Shown here one piece after another: positions 16,776 to 25,378 of a DNA stretch of 64,000 nt. Location: NCBI GenBank assembly GCA_041394705.1, contig JAWKHS010000007.1, forward strand, positions 276,675 through 340,674, written 5' to 3'. Made by a program: the position numbers and the translations under genes. Below the pieces are notes generated by a model. That model was not told where the DNA came from. It searched no databases and worked only from the letters and a program-made list of their open reading frames with translations. The stretch's first letter is position 1. Each line of letters opens with the position of its first letter. The DNA comes from Vicinamibacterales bacterium. GTDB lineage: Bacteria > Acidobacteriota > Vicinamibacteria > Vicinamibacterales > UBA2999.

Positions 16776-17278
16776 GCGCCGGGTGCCGGACGAACGGGCC
16801 GCCGGCGGACCGGCGCCGAGGGACCCTTGGCGCGGCCGCCGTGCTCGCGCGCCGTGAGGCGCCTGAGCCGGGGCTCCTGGCCGAGCACGAGCAGCGGCTG
16901 CCGCGGGTTCTCGAGCAGGTTGAAGTACTCACCCGTGGTGGTGCGGGCGTAGATGTCGTCGCCATCGACGAAGAGCGTCACCGCGCTGCCATCCTCGATG
17001 GCCTCGAACAGGCGGACCTTGAAGCGGGTCCGCAGCGCCGCGAGAAGCCGGCGGATGCGCCCCACCGTGAACCCGCGACGACGCAGATCGGCGAGCACCA
17101 TGAGCTCCAGGAGCTCGATCGGCGTGTAGCGCCGCTCGGTGTAGCCGCCGGCCTCGGTCTTGTGCGTCGGCACGGAGGGCGGGAAGACGCCGCGCCGATC
17201 CCACCACTGGAGCTGGCGGGCGGTGAGCCCGGTGAGCGCGGCCACCTCACGCGAGGAGTAGTGGCCCTTGAGCTTCAC
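16772..17278 (-). CDS. MerR-family transcriptional regulator
   Basis: 168 residues. The N-terminal winged helix-turn-helix is clear: YSSREVAALTGLTARQLQWW, then DRRGVFPPS and GGYTERRYTPIELLELMVLA. The C-terminal part lacks a cysteine metal-binding signature and instead has VTLFVDGDDIYARTTTGEYF, resembling the DUF433-like tail seen in some MerR/antitoxin-type regulators. The effector is unknown. The start is GTG, overlapping the dehydratase stop (GTGA); the stop overlaps the GT-C start. It could control its own operon. Confidence 0.85.
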   Translation of the reverse strand: MKLKGHYSSREVAALTGLTARQLQWWDRRGVFPPSVPTHKTEAGGYTERRYTPIELLELMVLADLRRRGFTVGRIRRLLAALRTRFKVRLFEAIEDGSAVTLFVDGDDIYARTTTGEYFNLLENPRQPLLVLGQEPRLRRLTAREHGGRAKGPSAPVRRRPVRPAPGA

Positions 17279-17559
17279 CGCGCGGCCTCGTCGGCCGACG
17301 CGGCGCCGTCGAAGTCCAGCGAGGTGAGGCCGCCGGCGCTGTGCGTGGAGAAGGACACCACGACGCGGCGATAGTGGATCTCGACATCCGGGTGGTGGTC
17401 CGCGGCCTCGGCCGGCGCCACCAGTCGGGTCACGAACGCCACGGCGTCGGGGAAGCCGGCGAACTCGAACGTCTTCACGATGGCGGCGCCCGAGCGCCGC
17501 CAGCCGGGCAGGCCGGCGAGCCGTTCGCGAATCTCGTCGTCACCGAGGAGTGTGGCCAT
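17275..17559 (-). CDS. pterin-4a-carbinolamine dehydratase
   Basis: 94 residues from ATG 17559; a GTG four codons upstream is possible. The active-site segment ADHHPDVEIHYRRV and the following STHSAGGLTSLDFD match the PCD/PhhB/DCoH family, whose paired histidines catalyse dehydration of 4a-hydroxytetrahydropterin during pterin recycling for aromatic amino acid hydroxylases. In bacteria without such hydroxylases the enzyme is often linked to molybdopterin or other pterin metabolism. No hydroxylase is nearby. Cytosolic; 24 bp downstream of the FAD oxidoreductase gene. Confidence 0.92.
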   Translation of the reverse strand: MATLLGDDEIRERLAGLPGWRRSGAAIVKTFEFAGFPDAVAFVTRLVAPAEAADHHPDVEIHYRRVVVSFSTHSAGGLTSLDFDGAASADEAAR

Positions 17560-17583
17560 GCGGGTGGGCACCCGAAGGCCAGT

Positions 17584-18702
17584 CTACAGCCGGCCGGCGC
17601 GCGACGGGGCCAGGAGCGGCAGGGCCGGATCGGCGGTCGAGCCGGTGATCAGGCCGGCCACGAGGGTGGCCGTCAGCGGCGCCAGCAGCGCGCCGTTCCT
17701 GAAGTGGCCGCAGGCGTACACGAGTCCCGGCAGCACGGCGGACGGGCCGATGAACGGGAGGCTGTCGTCGGTCCCGGGGCGCAGCCCGGCCCGCGCCTCG
17801 ACGAAGGTGGCGCCGGCGAGCCCGGGCGCCAGGGCGACGGTCCTGGCCAGGAGGCCGCTCACGCCGGCCGCCGTCGGCCGCTCGTCGAACCCCACCTCTT
17901 CGGACGTCGCGCCCACGTAGACGGTGCCATCGGCCCACGGCACCAGGTACACGTCGGCCCCCCACAGGACGTGCCCGACCGCGCCGGGCGCGGTCTTGAT
18001 GTGGAGGAGCTGCCCGCGGACCGGGCGGACGGGCGGGGCGACGGCGCCGTCCGGCGCGAGCGCGCAGCTCCACGATCCGGCGGCCAGCACGACGTGCGTG
18101 GCTCGCAGTTCGCCCTGCGTGGTCCTGACGAGCACGCGGTCGGCATCACGCTCCACCGCGGTCACGGTCAGGCCGGTCTGGACCCGCGCGCCGGCGGCAA
18201 TCGCGGCGCCCGCCGACGCGGCCGTCAGCGCCGGCACGTTCACGACGGCGTGGGACGGAATCTTCAGCGCGCCGACCACATGCGGGCCGAGCACCGGCTC
18301 CAGCGCGCGAGCCCGGGCGCCGTCCATCCACGCCGCCGCCACGCCGGCCGCTTCCAGCGTCGCCGCCGACTGCCGCAGCCGGGCCACGTCGGCGTCGTCC
18401 ACGGCGATCTCCAGCGTGCCGGCCCGGCGGAACTCCACCGCGATGCCCGAGCGTGCGACCACCGTGCGGACGAACGCCTCGTAGGCGTCCAGCGACCGGA
18501 GCCCGAGTGTGCGGAGCGCGGTGGAGTGATGGCCCTCCACCCACGGCGCCAGGATGCCGGCCGACGCCTGCGACGCGCCGGCGCCGGGGCGCCGCATGTC
18601 GAGCACCAGCACGCGGTGTCCGGCCGAGGCCAGCTCGAAGGCCACGGCGGCGCCGACCACGCCGGCCCCGATGACGACGACATCCGGATCCGAATGTGAC
18701 AC
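17584..18702 (-). CDS. glycine oxidase (ThiO)-like, D-amino-acid-oxidase-family flavoprotein
   Basis: 372 residues from the GTG at 18702. VVVIGAGVVGAAVAFELASA opens the FAD-binding fold, followed by VLVLDMRRPGAGASQASAGI, the DAO-family ribityl loop. The C-terminus has EARAGLRPGTDDSLPFIGPS and the final FAD loop VYACGHFRNGALLAPLTA, both hallmarks of ThiO/DAO-type amine oxidases. ThiO makes iminoglycine for thiamine thiazole; without other thi genes here this could be another small amine oxidase. An ATG at 18717 is in frame, but a TANNNT box (18714-18709) sits 6 nt before the GTG, matching the leaderless pattern of the window. The promoter and first codons are duplicated at 23,667-23,710 by an island insertion. 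Confidence 0.82.
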   Translation of the reverse strand: MSHSDPDVVVIGAGVVGAAVAFELASAGHRVLVLDMRRPGAGASQASAGILAPWVEGHHSTALRTLGLRSLDAYEAFVRTVVARSGIAVEFRRAGTLEIAVDDADVARLRQSAATLEAAGVAAAWMDGARARALEPVLGPHVVGALKIPSHAVVNVPALTAASAGAAIAAGARVQTGLTVTAVERDADRVLVRTTQGELRATHVVLAAGSWSCALAPDGAVAPPVRPVRGQLLHIKTAPGAVGHVLWGADVYLVPWADGTVYVGATSEEVGFDERPTAAGVSGLLARTVALAPGLAGATFVEARAGLRPGTDDSLPFIGPSAVLPGLVYACGHFRNGALLAPLTATLVAGLITGSTADPALPLLAPSRAGRL

Positions 18703-18719
18703 GCCGGTACTGTACATCG
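18676..18719 (+). repeat. left 44-bp direct repeat flanking the 5-kb island
   Basis: Matches 23,667-23,710 at 41 of 44 positions in the same orientation. It covers the -10 box, start and first codons of the thiO-like gene. Read as an attachment-site or target duplication at the left end of the lower-GC island. Confidence 0.8.
18709..18714 (-). promoter_or_regulatory. -10 box TACAGT, candidate leaderless start of the thiO-like gene
   Basis: TACAGT is followed by 6 nt and then the GTG start at 18702. The box, spacer and start are duplicated intact in the right direct repeat (23,700-23,705 and 23,691-23,693). Confidence 0.5.
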
Positions 18720-19058
18720 TAGCCGGACCGGCGCCGCCAATCCCAAGGGATCAGCTCCTCGTCTGGCTACTAGACTAGCCGGCCTCAACGGTGTCGTCCT
18801 CCAACCGATCCACGCCACTCATGTTCCTCGAATGAATAGCCCGCTCGGTTTGACCTCTCGCAGCGTTGGTTCGCAGCGGCCAGTTCGAGGCAACCGCGCA
18901 AGAGTCGAAGGATCTGGGGGTCGAAGGTATTCAGCGAGCCGCTCGACATTTGTCTTGCCTCCGCATCGCGACACAGACGGCTGTCGACAGCAATTCTTCA
19001 TTGAACTAGACTCTCCCTTCCCCTAACAGCGAGAATGGCGCCATTTAAGGGTAAGCAC
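18720..19058. other. intergenic left end of the lower-GC island
   Basis: About 340 bp with no supported gene; a 64-codon open frame here lacks family features and a convincing ribosome-binding site. GC content drops visibly from this point. No integrase or transposase remnant was recognised. Confidence 0.5.
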
Positions 19059-21182
19059 ATGCGCTCAGCTACGTCTTGCACCGCCGCGGGCCGCGGGCTA
19101 CTGCCCGTGCTCTCCATATCACTCCTGCTTCAGTTCTCTACCCACGCGACTGCTGGGCAGACTATCACTGTGGACGCCGTCGGCGTTCAGGCGCGGCGCT
19201 GTGAACTGGCCGGTGTTGCCCGTACCGACTGCGCGGCCTTCGCCACCGGATACTTCGTGTTCGAAATCACCGGCGGACCAGACCCGCTCAACAACCTCCG
19301 GCTCCAAGACTGGAGCATCTCAACCGGCTCTGATCTTGGCGGACAGATTCCTGGCTTTTCCTATACGTCGCTGAATACCTGGGCCATTTGCCATCAATGC
19401 GCGATCGGGATCGGTGGCGGAAACCAATCCACGCTCCTGAGCGGTGTCATGTCGCTTGCCGACGGGCCGTGGACTCTTGAGCCTGATGGCTCGTATTCGT
19501 CTACTGGCACGCGAGTCTTCGGAATCTTCTTTGCCGTGAATCTCTCACTGCCGAGTACTCCTGTCGGATTCTGGTCCGAATCTCTGCTCGATCAGCACGC
19601 GCCACCTGGCAGTTCCGGCTACATCTTCAAGCGCTACTTCGAATCCGGCGCGCTCGCGGCTCGTCTATACGATCCGACGGTCGCGCTCTTGGACTCAGCA
19701 AGTCTGGCGGCTGGCCCGTCTGCGCCGGCGTGCTCGACGTTAGACGCGATTACTGCCAAGGTCGCTGGCGCCGCCACGGACGGTGTGTCGCAAGTAGTTC
19801 TTCGAATCAACGGGCTCAGCAAGGACGAGCAGTTCTCCATCGGACTGGTCAACGGCGCCGGTAGCGAAACCGGCTGGATCGGCCTCCCCGGAGCAACGCC
19901 CACGCAGTCGGTCGTGACTGCACGTGCCACTTGTCCTGATGTAAGCGGCGGGTGGGTCGCGTACGCCACATATCGAGCACCCATTGACTTCGCGTGGTCC
20001 ACTGCGCAGCAGTCGTTGGCGTTCCGAACGATTCAGATTGACGCGAAGTCTCCACAAAGCAACAAGGTGTCTGTCGATGTGACCGTATTGCGCCCCCCCC
20101 TTGTCATGGTTCATGGCTTCAACACGGACGACCCCAATACATGGCAAGATTTCAGTCCGTTTGATGGCGACGGCACACCGATACGCCGCGTATTTCACGC
20201 CAACTACGGCAACTACCTTCTCGACGAGGGCCTGAGCGTTGACCGGCTGGATGGCAACCCAGGCTCGTTTGACAAAGTGCGCCGAAGTCATCTGAGTTTT
20301 GTCGATAACTGGAACATTGTCGCCCAGCAATCCAGCGATTTCATCGATCAGTTTGCGCAGGGCAGCAATCCGGCTAGCGCGAGAGTGGTCGCAACACAGG
20401 CCGATTTCGTCGCGCACAGCATGGGAGGGCTCGTTCTCAGATTCTGGGCCCTGCAGCCGGCGTACCGACAGCACGCCGAGGGCCATGGGTATATCCATAA
20501 GCTCGTCACGATCGGAACTCCTCACCTAGGTACTCCGCAAGCCACCCTGAGTCTAGAATCTGAAGCCTCTTGTTCTCGAGGTCTTGCAGCGTATTTCTCC
20601 CGCACATATTCGTTTTCGACAGCCGATCTCGTGACAACTACTGGCCACACCTACCCTGGCCGGCCAGGAGCGGCCAAAGCAATGGAGGGTGACGGGACGG
20701 GAGCGTTTCTCAGTGTTCCTTTGCAGTTGATAAGGAATGACTATGGCGGCGTGCCCATCGCGACGGTAGGTGGCGACATAACGCCTGTTGAGTTCAATAT
20801 CGACTATCAATTTGGCGCTTCAGCCTTTATACGCTTGGCGTGTGTGACGCTGAATCCCCTGCACAGCGACCCGGTCGCCCGACGCTTCTATTCAGGCTTG
20901 TTTCGCACCACCTTTGATCCAACGATTCGTCCAGGATTCGACGGTACCGGCCAGGCAAGCAGAAGCGATGGCTCAGTGCCGCTCACGAGCGCACTGATGA
21001 ACTCGTCCGTGTCGACGTGCATCGCCCCACACTGCTTTGCTGGCATGGCGCATAGCTCCGGCATCGCAATGTTCTTTTTTCCCACGAACATCAGTCTTCT
21101 TGACTCCGTGGGGGCTTCAGCGCGGGTCCAAGAGCTGTTAGAGTCTCCCGTCACAGACTTGTCGACCTGGAGCGTCCGGTGA
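19059..21182 (+). CDS. secreted alpha/beta-hydrolase, lipase/PGAP1-like
   Basis: 707 residues. ATG 19059 has AAGGG about 8 nt upstream and opens a signal peptide (hydrophobic run LLPVLSISLLLQF, cleavage near ATA-GQ). The first half (to about 340) is beta-rich and unassigned. The hydrolase domain begins at PPLVMVHGFNTDDPNTW; the nucleophile elbow is VAHSMGGLVLRFW (catalytic Ser near residue 460), followed by KLVTIGTPHLGTPQ, the conserved segment after the nucleophile in lipases and PGAP1-like hydrolases. The late Asp and His are plausible around 630-670 (...SRSDGSVPLTSA..., ...CFAGMAHSSG). Likely extracellular lipase or esterase. Stop overlaps the next GTG (GTGA). Lower GC and relaxed codon use mark it as transferred. 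Confidence 0.78.
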   Translation: MRSATSCTAAGRGLLPVLSISLLLQFSTHATAGQTITVDAVGVQARRCELAGVARTDCAAFATGYFVFEITGGPDPLNNLRLQDWSISTGSDLGGQIPGFSYTSLNTWAICHQCAIGIGGGNQSTLLSGVMSLADGPWTLEPDGSYSSTGTRVFGIFFAVNLSLPSTPVGFWSESLLDQHAPPGSSGYIFKRYFESGALAARLYDPTVALLDSASLAAGPSAPACSTLDAITAKVAGAATDGVSQVVLRINGLSKDEQFSIGLVNGAGSETGWIGLPGATPTQSVVTARATCPDVSGGWVAYATYRAPIDFAWSTAQQSLAFRTIQIDAKSPQSNKVSVDVTVLRPPLVMVHGFNTDDPNTWQDFSPFDGDGTPIRRVFHANYGNYLLDEGLSVDRLDGNPGSFDKVRRSHLSFVDNWNIVAQQSSDFIDQFAQGSNPASARVVATQADFVAHSMGGLVLRFWALQPAYRQHAEGHGYIHKLVTIGTPHLGTPQATLSLESEASCSRGLAAYFSRTYSFSTADLVTTTGHTYPGRPGAAKAMEGDGTGAFLSVPLQLIRNDYGGVPIATVGGDITPVEFNIDYQFGASAFIRLACVTLNPLHSDPVARRFYSGLFRTTFDPTIRPGFDGTGQASRSDGSVPLTSALMNSSVSTCIAPHCFAGMAHSSGIAMFFFPTNISLLDSVGASARVQELLESPVTDLSTWSVR

Positions 21183-23656
21183 GATGGCTGAGGACAGCGT
21201 TGGCCTTGTCTTGCGTCGCGGCCGCTTTGCCCTCGTCAAGTCTGGCGCAAACATCTCCAACGTTGGCGATCGTCGCACCCACACCTGGCACTATCGTTAG
21301 GCGCGGCGACATTGTTGACGTCCGGCTGGCGGTTACCGGTGGAGCGACGGTTTCGGAAATCTCAGTCGCCGGTGACGGTTTGGAGACCACAGTACTCGCG
21401 CCGGCCACAGGTAGCCTGCAGGCTCAGGTAAGAGTTGCGCCCAAGGCGATCGCAGGGCCATTCGAGCTCCGCGCTGTGGCTGCAATGTCGAGCGGGACAC
21501 TGGTCGTGGCTCAGCCCATCTTGGTCGTAGTTGAGGGAGAAGTCGCATCAGCGCTTAGGGTCGATTCGACTCTGCGATTCACATATGTCGGCGAGTTCCG
21601 ACCTCTCCGAATACGTGCCGTCACGAGTGGCGGCCTGGAGCACCTGCAGCCGTCGGGCCTGCTGTATTCGACGGCGGATCCCAGCGTAGCAACCGTGAGC
21701 ACCGGAGGTGTGGTGACCGCTCGATCGCACGGCAGCACTGTGATCGCCGTGAGATATCCACAACCCGCTGGTGACGTCTCTGCCATCGTCTCCGTCACCG
21801 TTCAGGCCGCTCTTCCTGGAGACTTGGATGGCGATGGTCGCATCACTGCGGATGACCGGGCCACCCTGGCGGGCTGGGCGGGAGCCCCAGTGGTTGTGCC
21901 TCACGACGGTCGCGACCTCAACAACGACGGGATAATTGATCAGCGAGATGTTGCCGTTCTCCAGTCGGCCTGCCTGCCTGCTTGTGTGGAACCGACGGCT
22001 GCCGGGGACGCGTACACTGTCGTTTCCGGGCAGGTTCTTGCGGTTCCACCACCAGGGGTGCTCTCGAATGATAAGGCGAATAGCACTTCGGTTCTCCGAG
22101 CGACGCTGTCAAATGTGCCCAATGCCGGCTCCTTGACTCTCAACCCCGATGGGTCCTTCACTTTCGTCCCGTCGGCCGGTTATGTCGGCGTCGATTCATT
22201 TCGATACCGGCCCAGCACTCTGTTGGGCGGCGTGGGCGGTGAGGCGACGGTGACGATCGGGGTCACACCGCAGCCGCCGACTACGGTCGACGACGTGTAT
22301 GCGTCCGTTGCCGGCGTCGACCTGAACGTGGCGGCACCTGGCGTCCTCGGAAACGATATCGCCAACGGTCCCGGTGTATTAGTTGCTTCGTTAGTGGCGG
22401 GACCGAGTCATGGAGCCGTAACGCTCAGTTCGTCAGGGGCGTTCCTGTACCGGCCATCTGCGGGGTTCGTTGGCCTAGACAGCTTTCAGTATCGAGCAGT
22501 GAATGGCGCCTCAGCTGGTGCGGCCGCCGTCGTCAGGATTTCACTCCTTCCCCCTGCGCCTCCCAGTTCTGCGCCTGATGCGTTCGCGACGATTACAGGC
22601 TCGCCCCTGGTCGTCGCACCGCCCGGAGTGCTTGGAAACGACAATGCCAACGGCGGCGGCCAGATGCGAGCGGTGCTCACATCAACGAGTCGGTTTGGCG
22701 CGACGACACTGGGAGCCGATGGTTCCTTCACGTACATTCCCGACGCTGGCTTTGTCGGCACGGACGCCTTCCACTACCGTTCAAGTACTACCCTCGGTGG
22801 CAACGGCAATGAAACGACCGTTTCGATCAGTGTGGCAAAGGCCACACCTCAGGCTCCTGGCGCAGTTCGAGTCGCTCGAGTCGACGGAACGGCGACTATC
22901 ATTGCTTGGAGCGCGCCACCCGCTGGCCCCGCGCCTTTGGGTTATCTACTGGAAGGGGGTTTCGCTCCGGGCCAGACACTCGGTGTCATTCCGCTTGGTG
23001 TGACAGAGGCAATGCCTCTCGATCTGCCAGCCGGAGTTTACTACCTCCGGCTTAGAACGCTGACCGCGGTCGGCCAGAGTCAGCCTTCCAGCGAACTTGT
23101 CCTGAGGGTTCGACCCGGTAGTCCGCCGTCGCCTCCGGAGGGACTACTTGGCATTGCGGTTGGCAGCTCGATGGCGTTGGCATGGAGACCGACATTTGAA
23201 GGCGGAGTCCCCGGGAACACGTTTCTCGACGTTTCTGGACCAGTCAGCGGATCTTTCTCGATCGGGAGTGTAGATCGCTTTGAGTTCTCACCTGTCCCTG
23301 CAGGGGTGTACACGTTTTCTGTTCGGTCGACCAACGTCTTTGGCACGAGCCCTCCGTCTAATAGCGTTACGTTGACGTTTCCGGCAACATGTAACAGTGC
23401 CCCAAGCGCGCCAACTAGGTTACGCTCCTACGTCCAAGGCCGAGAACTTACCGTGTTCTGGGATCCGCCCTTGGTTGGCTCCGCTCCTACGTCGTATTTA
23501 TTGACGGCGACCGGTAGCATTAGCGGCTCAGCGTCGGTGACTGGACGGGTACTTCGTGCAGTCGTACCGCCCGGGACCTACGGTCTATCAGTGGCGGCCG
23601 TCAACACCTGTGGACGGAGTGCATCAACGCCGACAATGTCTGTCGTTGTCCCCTAG
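21179..23656 (+). CDS. secreted multidomain protein: BIG2-like, dockerin-like, cadherin-like and FN3 modules
   Basis: 825 residues; GTG start overlaps the lipase-like stop. Signal peptide to about 23 (SSSLA-QT). A BIG2-like Ig module lies about 110-210 (PSVATVSTGGVVTARSHGST). Two Ca-binding dockerin-type loops follow at about 213-265: GDLDGDGRITADDRATLAGW and DLNNDGIIDQRDVAVLQ. Next come three 'VLxNDxAN' cadherin-like/Big_9 repeats (about 270-360, 365-460, 465-555), each with GSFT(F/Y)(V/I)P..GYVG.DSF.YR, and finally about three FN3-like units to the C-terminus. No catalytic domain. A dockerin loop pair suggests calcium-stabilised folding or binding to a cohesin-like partner. It probably works with the coupled hydrolase at the cell surface. 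Confidence 0.8.
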   Translation: MRWLRTALALSCVAAALPSSSLAQTSPTLAIVAPTPGTIVRRGDIVDVRLAVTGGATVSEISVAGDGLETTVLAPATGSLQAQVRVAPKAIAGPFELRAVAAMSSGTLVVAQPILVVVEGEVASALRVDSTLRFTYVGEFRPLRIRAVTSGGLEHLQPSGLLYSTADPSVATVSTGGVVTARSHGSTVIAVRYPQPAGDVSAIVSVTVQAALPGDLDGDGRITADDRATLAGWAGAPVVVPHDGRDLNNDGIIDQRDVAVLQSACLPACVEPTAAGDAYTVVSGQVLAVPPPGVLSNDKANSTSVLRATLSNVPNAGSLTLNPDGSFTFVPSAGYVGVDSFRYRPSTLLGGVGGEATVTIGVTPQPPTTVDDVYASVAGVDLNVAAPGVLGNDIANGPGVLVASLVAGPSHGAVTLSSSGAFLYRPSAGFVGLDSFQYRAVNGASAGAAAVVRISLLPPAPPSSAPDAFATITGSPLVVAPPGVLGNDNANGGGQMRAVLTSTSRFGATTLGADGSFTYIPDAGFVGTDAFHYRSSTTLGGNGNETTVSISVAKATPQAPGAVRVARVDGTATIIAWSAPPAGPAPLGYLLEGGFAPGQTLGVIPLGVTEAMPLDLPAGVYYLRLRTLTAVGQSQPSSELVLRVRPGSPPSPPEGLLGIAVGSSMALAWRPTFEGGVPGNTFLDVSGPVSGSFSIGSVDRFEFSPVPAGVYTFSVRSTNVFGTSPPSNSVTLTFPATCNSAPSAPTRLRSYVQGRELTVFWDPPLVGSAPTSYLLTATGSISGSASVTGRVLRAVVPPGTYGLSVAAVNTCGRSASTPTMSVVVP

Positions 23657-23666
23657 GCCCGTTCGC

Positions 23667-23710
23667 GACGACGTCCGGATCCGAATGAGACACGCCGGTA
23701 CTGTACACCG
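23667..23710 (+). repeat. right 44-bp direct repeat flanking the 5-kb island
   Basis: Copy of 18,676-18,719 with three mismatches. On the minus strand it still holds TACAGT and a GTG in frame with the first codons of the thiO-like gene (V-S-H-S-D-P-D-V-V), then runs into island sequence. It marks the right junction. Confidence 0.8.
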
Positions 23711-23752
23711 GCGGTCACGCCGCTCGCGGGCGCCCGTCCGCCCGCCGCGCGC

Positions 23753-24241
23753 TCAGCGCAGGGACGACAGCCCGCTGGTCGACCCCGAGTTGGACGAACC
23801 CGAGGAGCTCGACGAGCTCGACGACCGGCTGCTGGAGCTCGAACTGGAGCTGGACGAGCCCGTGCTCGACGAGGAGCTGCTCGACGAGGAGGAGGCGCTC
23901 GACGACGACGAGCTCGACGAAGCGCTGCTCGACGACGACGTGCTGGACGACGAGCTGCTGCTCCCGGTGGAGCTGCTCGACGACGAGCTCCCGGTGCTGC
24001 TGCTCGAGGAGCTGGTCCCGGAGGAGCTCGAGGAGGAGCTCGGCGTCCCGCCGCCGGAACTGGAAGCGGCGCTCGACGAGGAGCCGTCCGGCGAGGTCGG
24101 GGTGGACGTGCATCCGGCCAGGCCGGACGCGAGGACCGCGGCGGGCGCGCCGGACAGGAGCAGCAGGAACTGCCGCCGCCGGCTCAGGTCCGCGGTTTCG
24201 TCGGCCTGCGGCGGCCGGGTGGGGCTCTTCTTCTTCGACAC
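23753..24241 (-). CDS. poly-serine lipoprotein
   Basis: 162 residues. The GTG at 24241 is preceded by GGAGG at 5-nt spacing, so it is preferred over a TTG four codons upstream. The N-terminus has SRRRQFLLLLSGAPAAVLAS, an Arg-rich n-region plus hydrophobic segment, ending in the lipobox LASGLAGC (Cys near 45), so a lipid-anchored envelope protein is expected. The mature part from about 55 to the end is almost pure serine with scattered Thr, Gly and Ala (runs such as SSSSSSSTGSSSSSSS). Serine is encoded by mixed TCG, AGC and TCC codons, so this is not a simple triplet expansion. It starts 14 bp downstream of the GT9-like gene. A long unstructured Ser tract is a plausible O-glycosylation substrate or linker. 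The opposite strand is open too, as a Leu/Asp/Glu-rich shadow. Confidence 0.75.
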   Translation of the reverse strand: MSKKKSPTRPPQADETADLSRRRQFLLLLSGAPAAVLASGLAGCTSTPTSPDGSSSSAASSSGGGTPSSSSSSSGTSSSSSSTGSSSSSSSTGSSSSSSSTSSSSSASSSSSSSSASSSSSSSSSSTGSSSSSSSSSSRSSSSSSSSGSSNSGSTSGLSSLR

Positions 24242-24254
24242 GGCGTCCTCCAAA

Positions 24255-25298
24255 TCAGTGACCGGTGGCCAGGACGGCCGCGATATCGGCGGCCGGCGTC
24301 AGGCGGGTTGGCGGCACCGCGTCGCGAGCGGGCGCCGGCCTGTCCGGACGCGGCAGCGCGCCGCCCCGGTAATAGAGCTCGATGCGCCGGATGACCTCGT
24401 CGGCCGAGATCATGTCCATGCAGCGCGGCAGCGTGCCGACGACGTCCACGCACAACGCGTCGGGGCGGTCGTTCACGTCGCCGTCGCCGAGCGGCAGCGT
24501 CCGCGACTTCCAGCAGCCGCCGTTGTCGCAGCACTTGAGCGCGCCCACCGTGTGAATGAACTGGTGGTGCGGATACGCGGTGAAGTGCGGAGGTTCGCGC
24601 CCGCCGGCCACCACCACGCACGGCCGGTTCTGGGGCATGCCGGGCTTCACCTCCACGGCGGCGGCCAGGTGCATCAGGAAGCTCACGGCCGAGAGCGCGC
24701 CGTGCGCGTGGTACATCAGCCGGACCAGCTCACGATGCGATGTCCCCCCGCGCAGGTCCACGACGCCGTCGAGGGCCGGGTGGTTGTGGTGGCGCTCCCC
24801 CACCTGCACGAAGGTCAGCCGGCCGCGGAAATGGTCCACCACGTCCTGGTAGCGCCGGTGGTCCCACCACTTGATGGTGTAGTCGTACTTCCCGCCGGAC
24901 GCGAACAGCCAGAACGGCGGGCAGTCGCCTTCCAGCGCCTCCACCTGCCGGAACCAGCGCTTCTCGGTCTCGTGGACGTGAAGGTCCCCGCGGAACTCGG
25001 TGACCCGGATGCGCAGGCCGAGCTGCTCGTTCAGGTACTCGATGAAGCCGTCCAGGAAGTGCCGGGGCTCCTGGTTGCTGCGGTGGATGAGGGGATAGTG
25101 GCAGTCCACCACCTCCACCCCGGGGTCGTCCTCCGAGAGCGGCGTGAGGTGGGGGTTGTGGAGCCAGAGGTCCGGGCAGGACGTCCGGACGTCGGTCAGG
25201 AATTCCCCGGGATGGCAGCGATGCAGGTCCCGCACGGCGGCGGTCAGCATCACGATGTCCCCGGGCGACTGGAAGTTGCGGAGTATCAGCTTGCGCAT
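24255..25298 (-). CDS. GT9-like (ADP-heptose:heptosyltransferase-type) glycosyltransferase
   Basis: 347 residues from ATG 25298. It opens MRKLILRNFQSPGDIVMLTA, the N-terminal strand and SxGD loop of GT-B family 9 heptosyltransferases. The C-terminal nucleotide-sugar half includes LTFVQVGERHHNHPALDGVV, DLRGGTSHRELVRLMYHAHG and FLMHLAAAV, as in GT9 donors. Unusually, the C-terminal part is cysteine-rich: KCCDNGGCWKSR (Cys 256, 257, 262) and later LCVDVV and RCMDMIS (Cys 283, 293). This is reminiscent of the four-cysteine iron finger of autotransporter O-heptosyltransferases; I am not certain of that homology. The poly-serine lipoprotein gene starts just downstream and may be its substrate. Confidence 0.75.
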   Translation of the reverse strand: MRKLILRNFQSPGDIVMLTAAVRDLHRCHPGEFLTDVRTSCPDLWLHNPHLTPLSEDDPGVEVVDCHYPLIHRSNQEPRHFLDGFIEYLNEQLGLRIRVTEFRGDLHVHETEKRWFRQVEALEGDCPPFWLFASGGKYDYTIKWWDHRRYQDVVDHFRGRLTFVQVGERHHNHPALDGVVDLRGGTSHRELVRLMYHAHGALSAVSFLMHLAAAVEVKPGMPQNRPCVVVAGGREPPHFTAYPHHQFIHTVGALKCCDNGGCWKSRTLPLGDGDVNDRPDALCVDVVGTLPRCMDMISADEVIRRIELYYRGGALPRPDRPAPARDAVPPTRLTPAADIAAVLATGH

Positions 25299-25331
25299 CC
25301 CGTTCGAGCCGGCCGACGCCGGTCCCTCCTG

Positions 25332-25350
25332 GGCGGGCAGCCTGCCCGCC
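25332..25350. other. perfect 9-bp-stem hairpin
   Basis: GGCGGGCAG, one base, CTGCCCGCC. It lies in the 80 bp between the TonB receptor stop and the GT9-like start. No T-run follows on either strand, so it may be a processing or attenuating hairpin rather than a standard terminator. Confidence 0.4.
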
Positions 25351-25378
25351 ACAGGGTGAGACTCACGGCGGGGCCGGA

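Noticed and set aside
18832..19026. 64-codon plus-strand frame at the left end of the thiO island
   Set aside because: No start signal, no hydrophobic or domain features, and unremarkable codon use.
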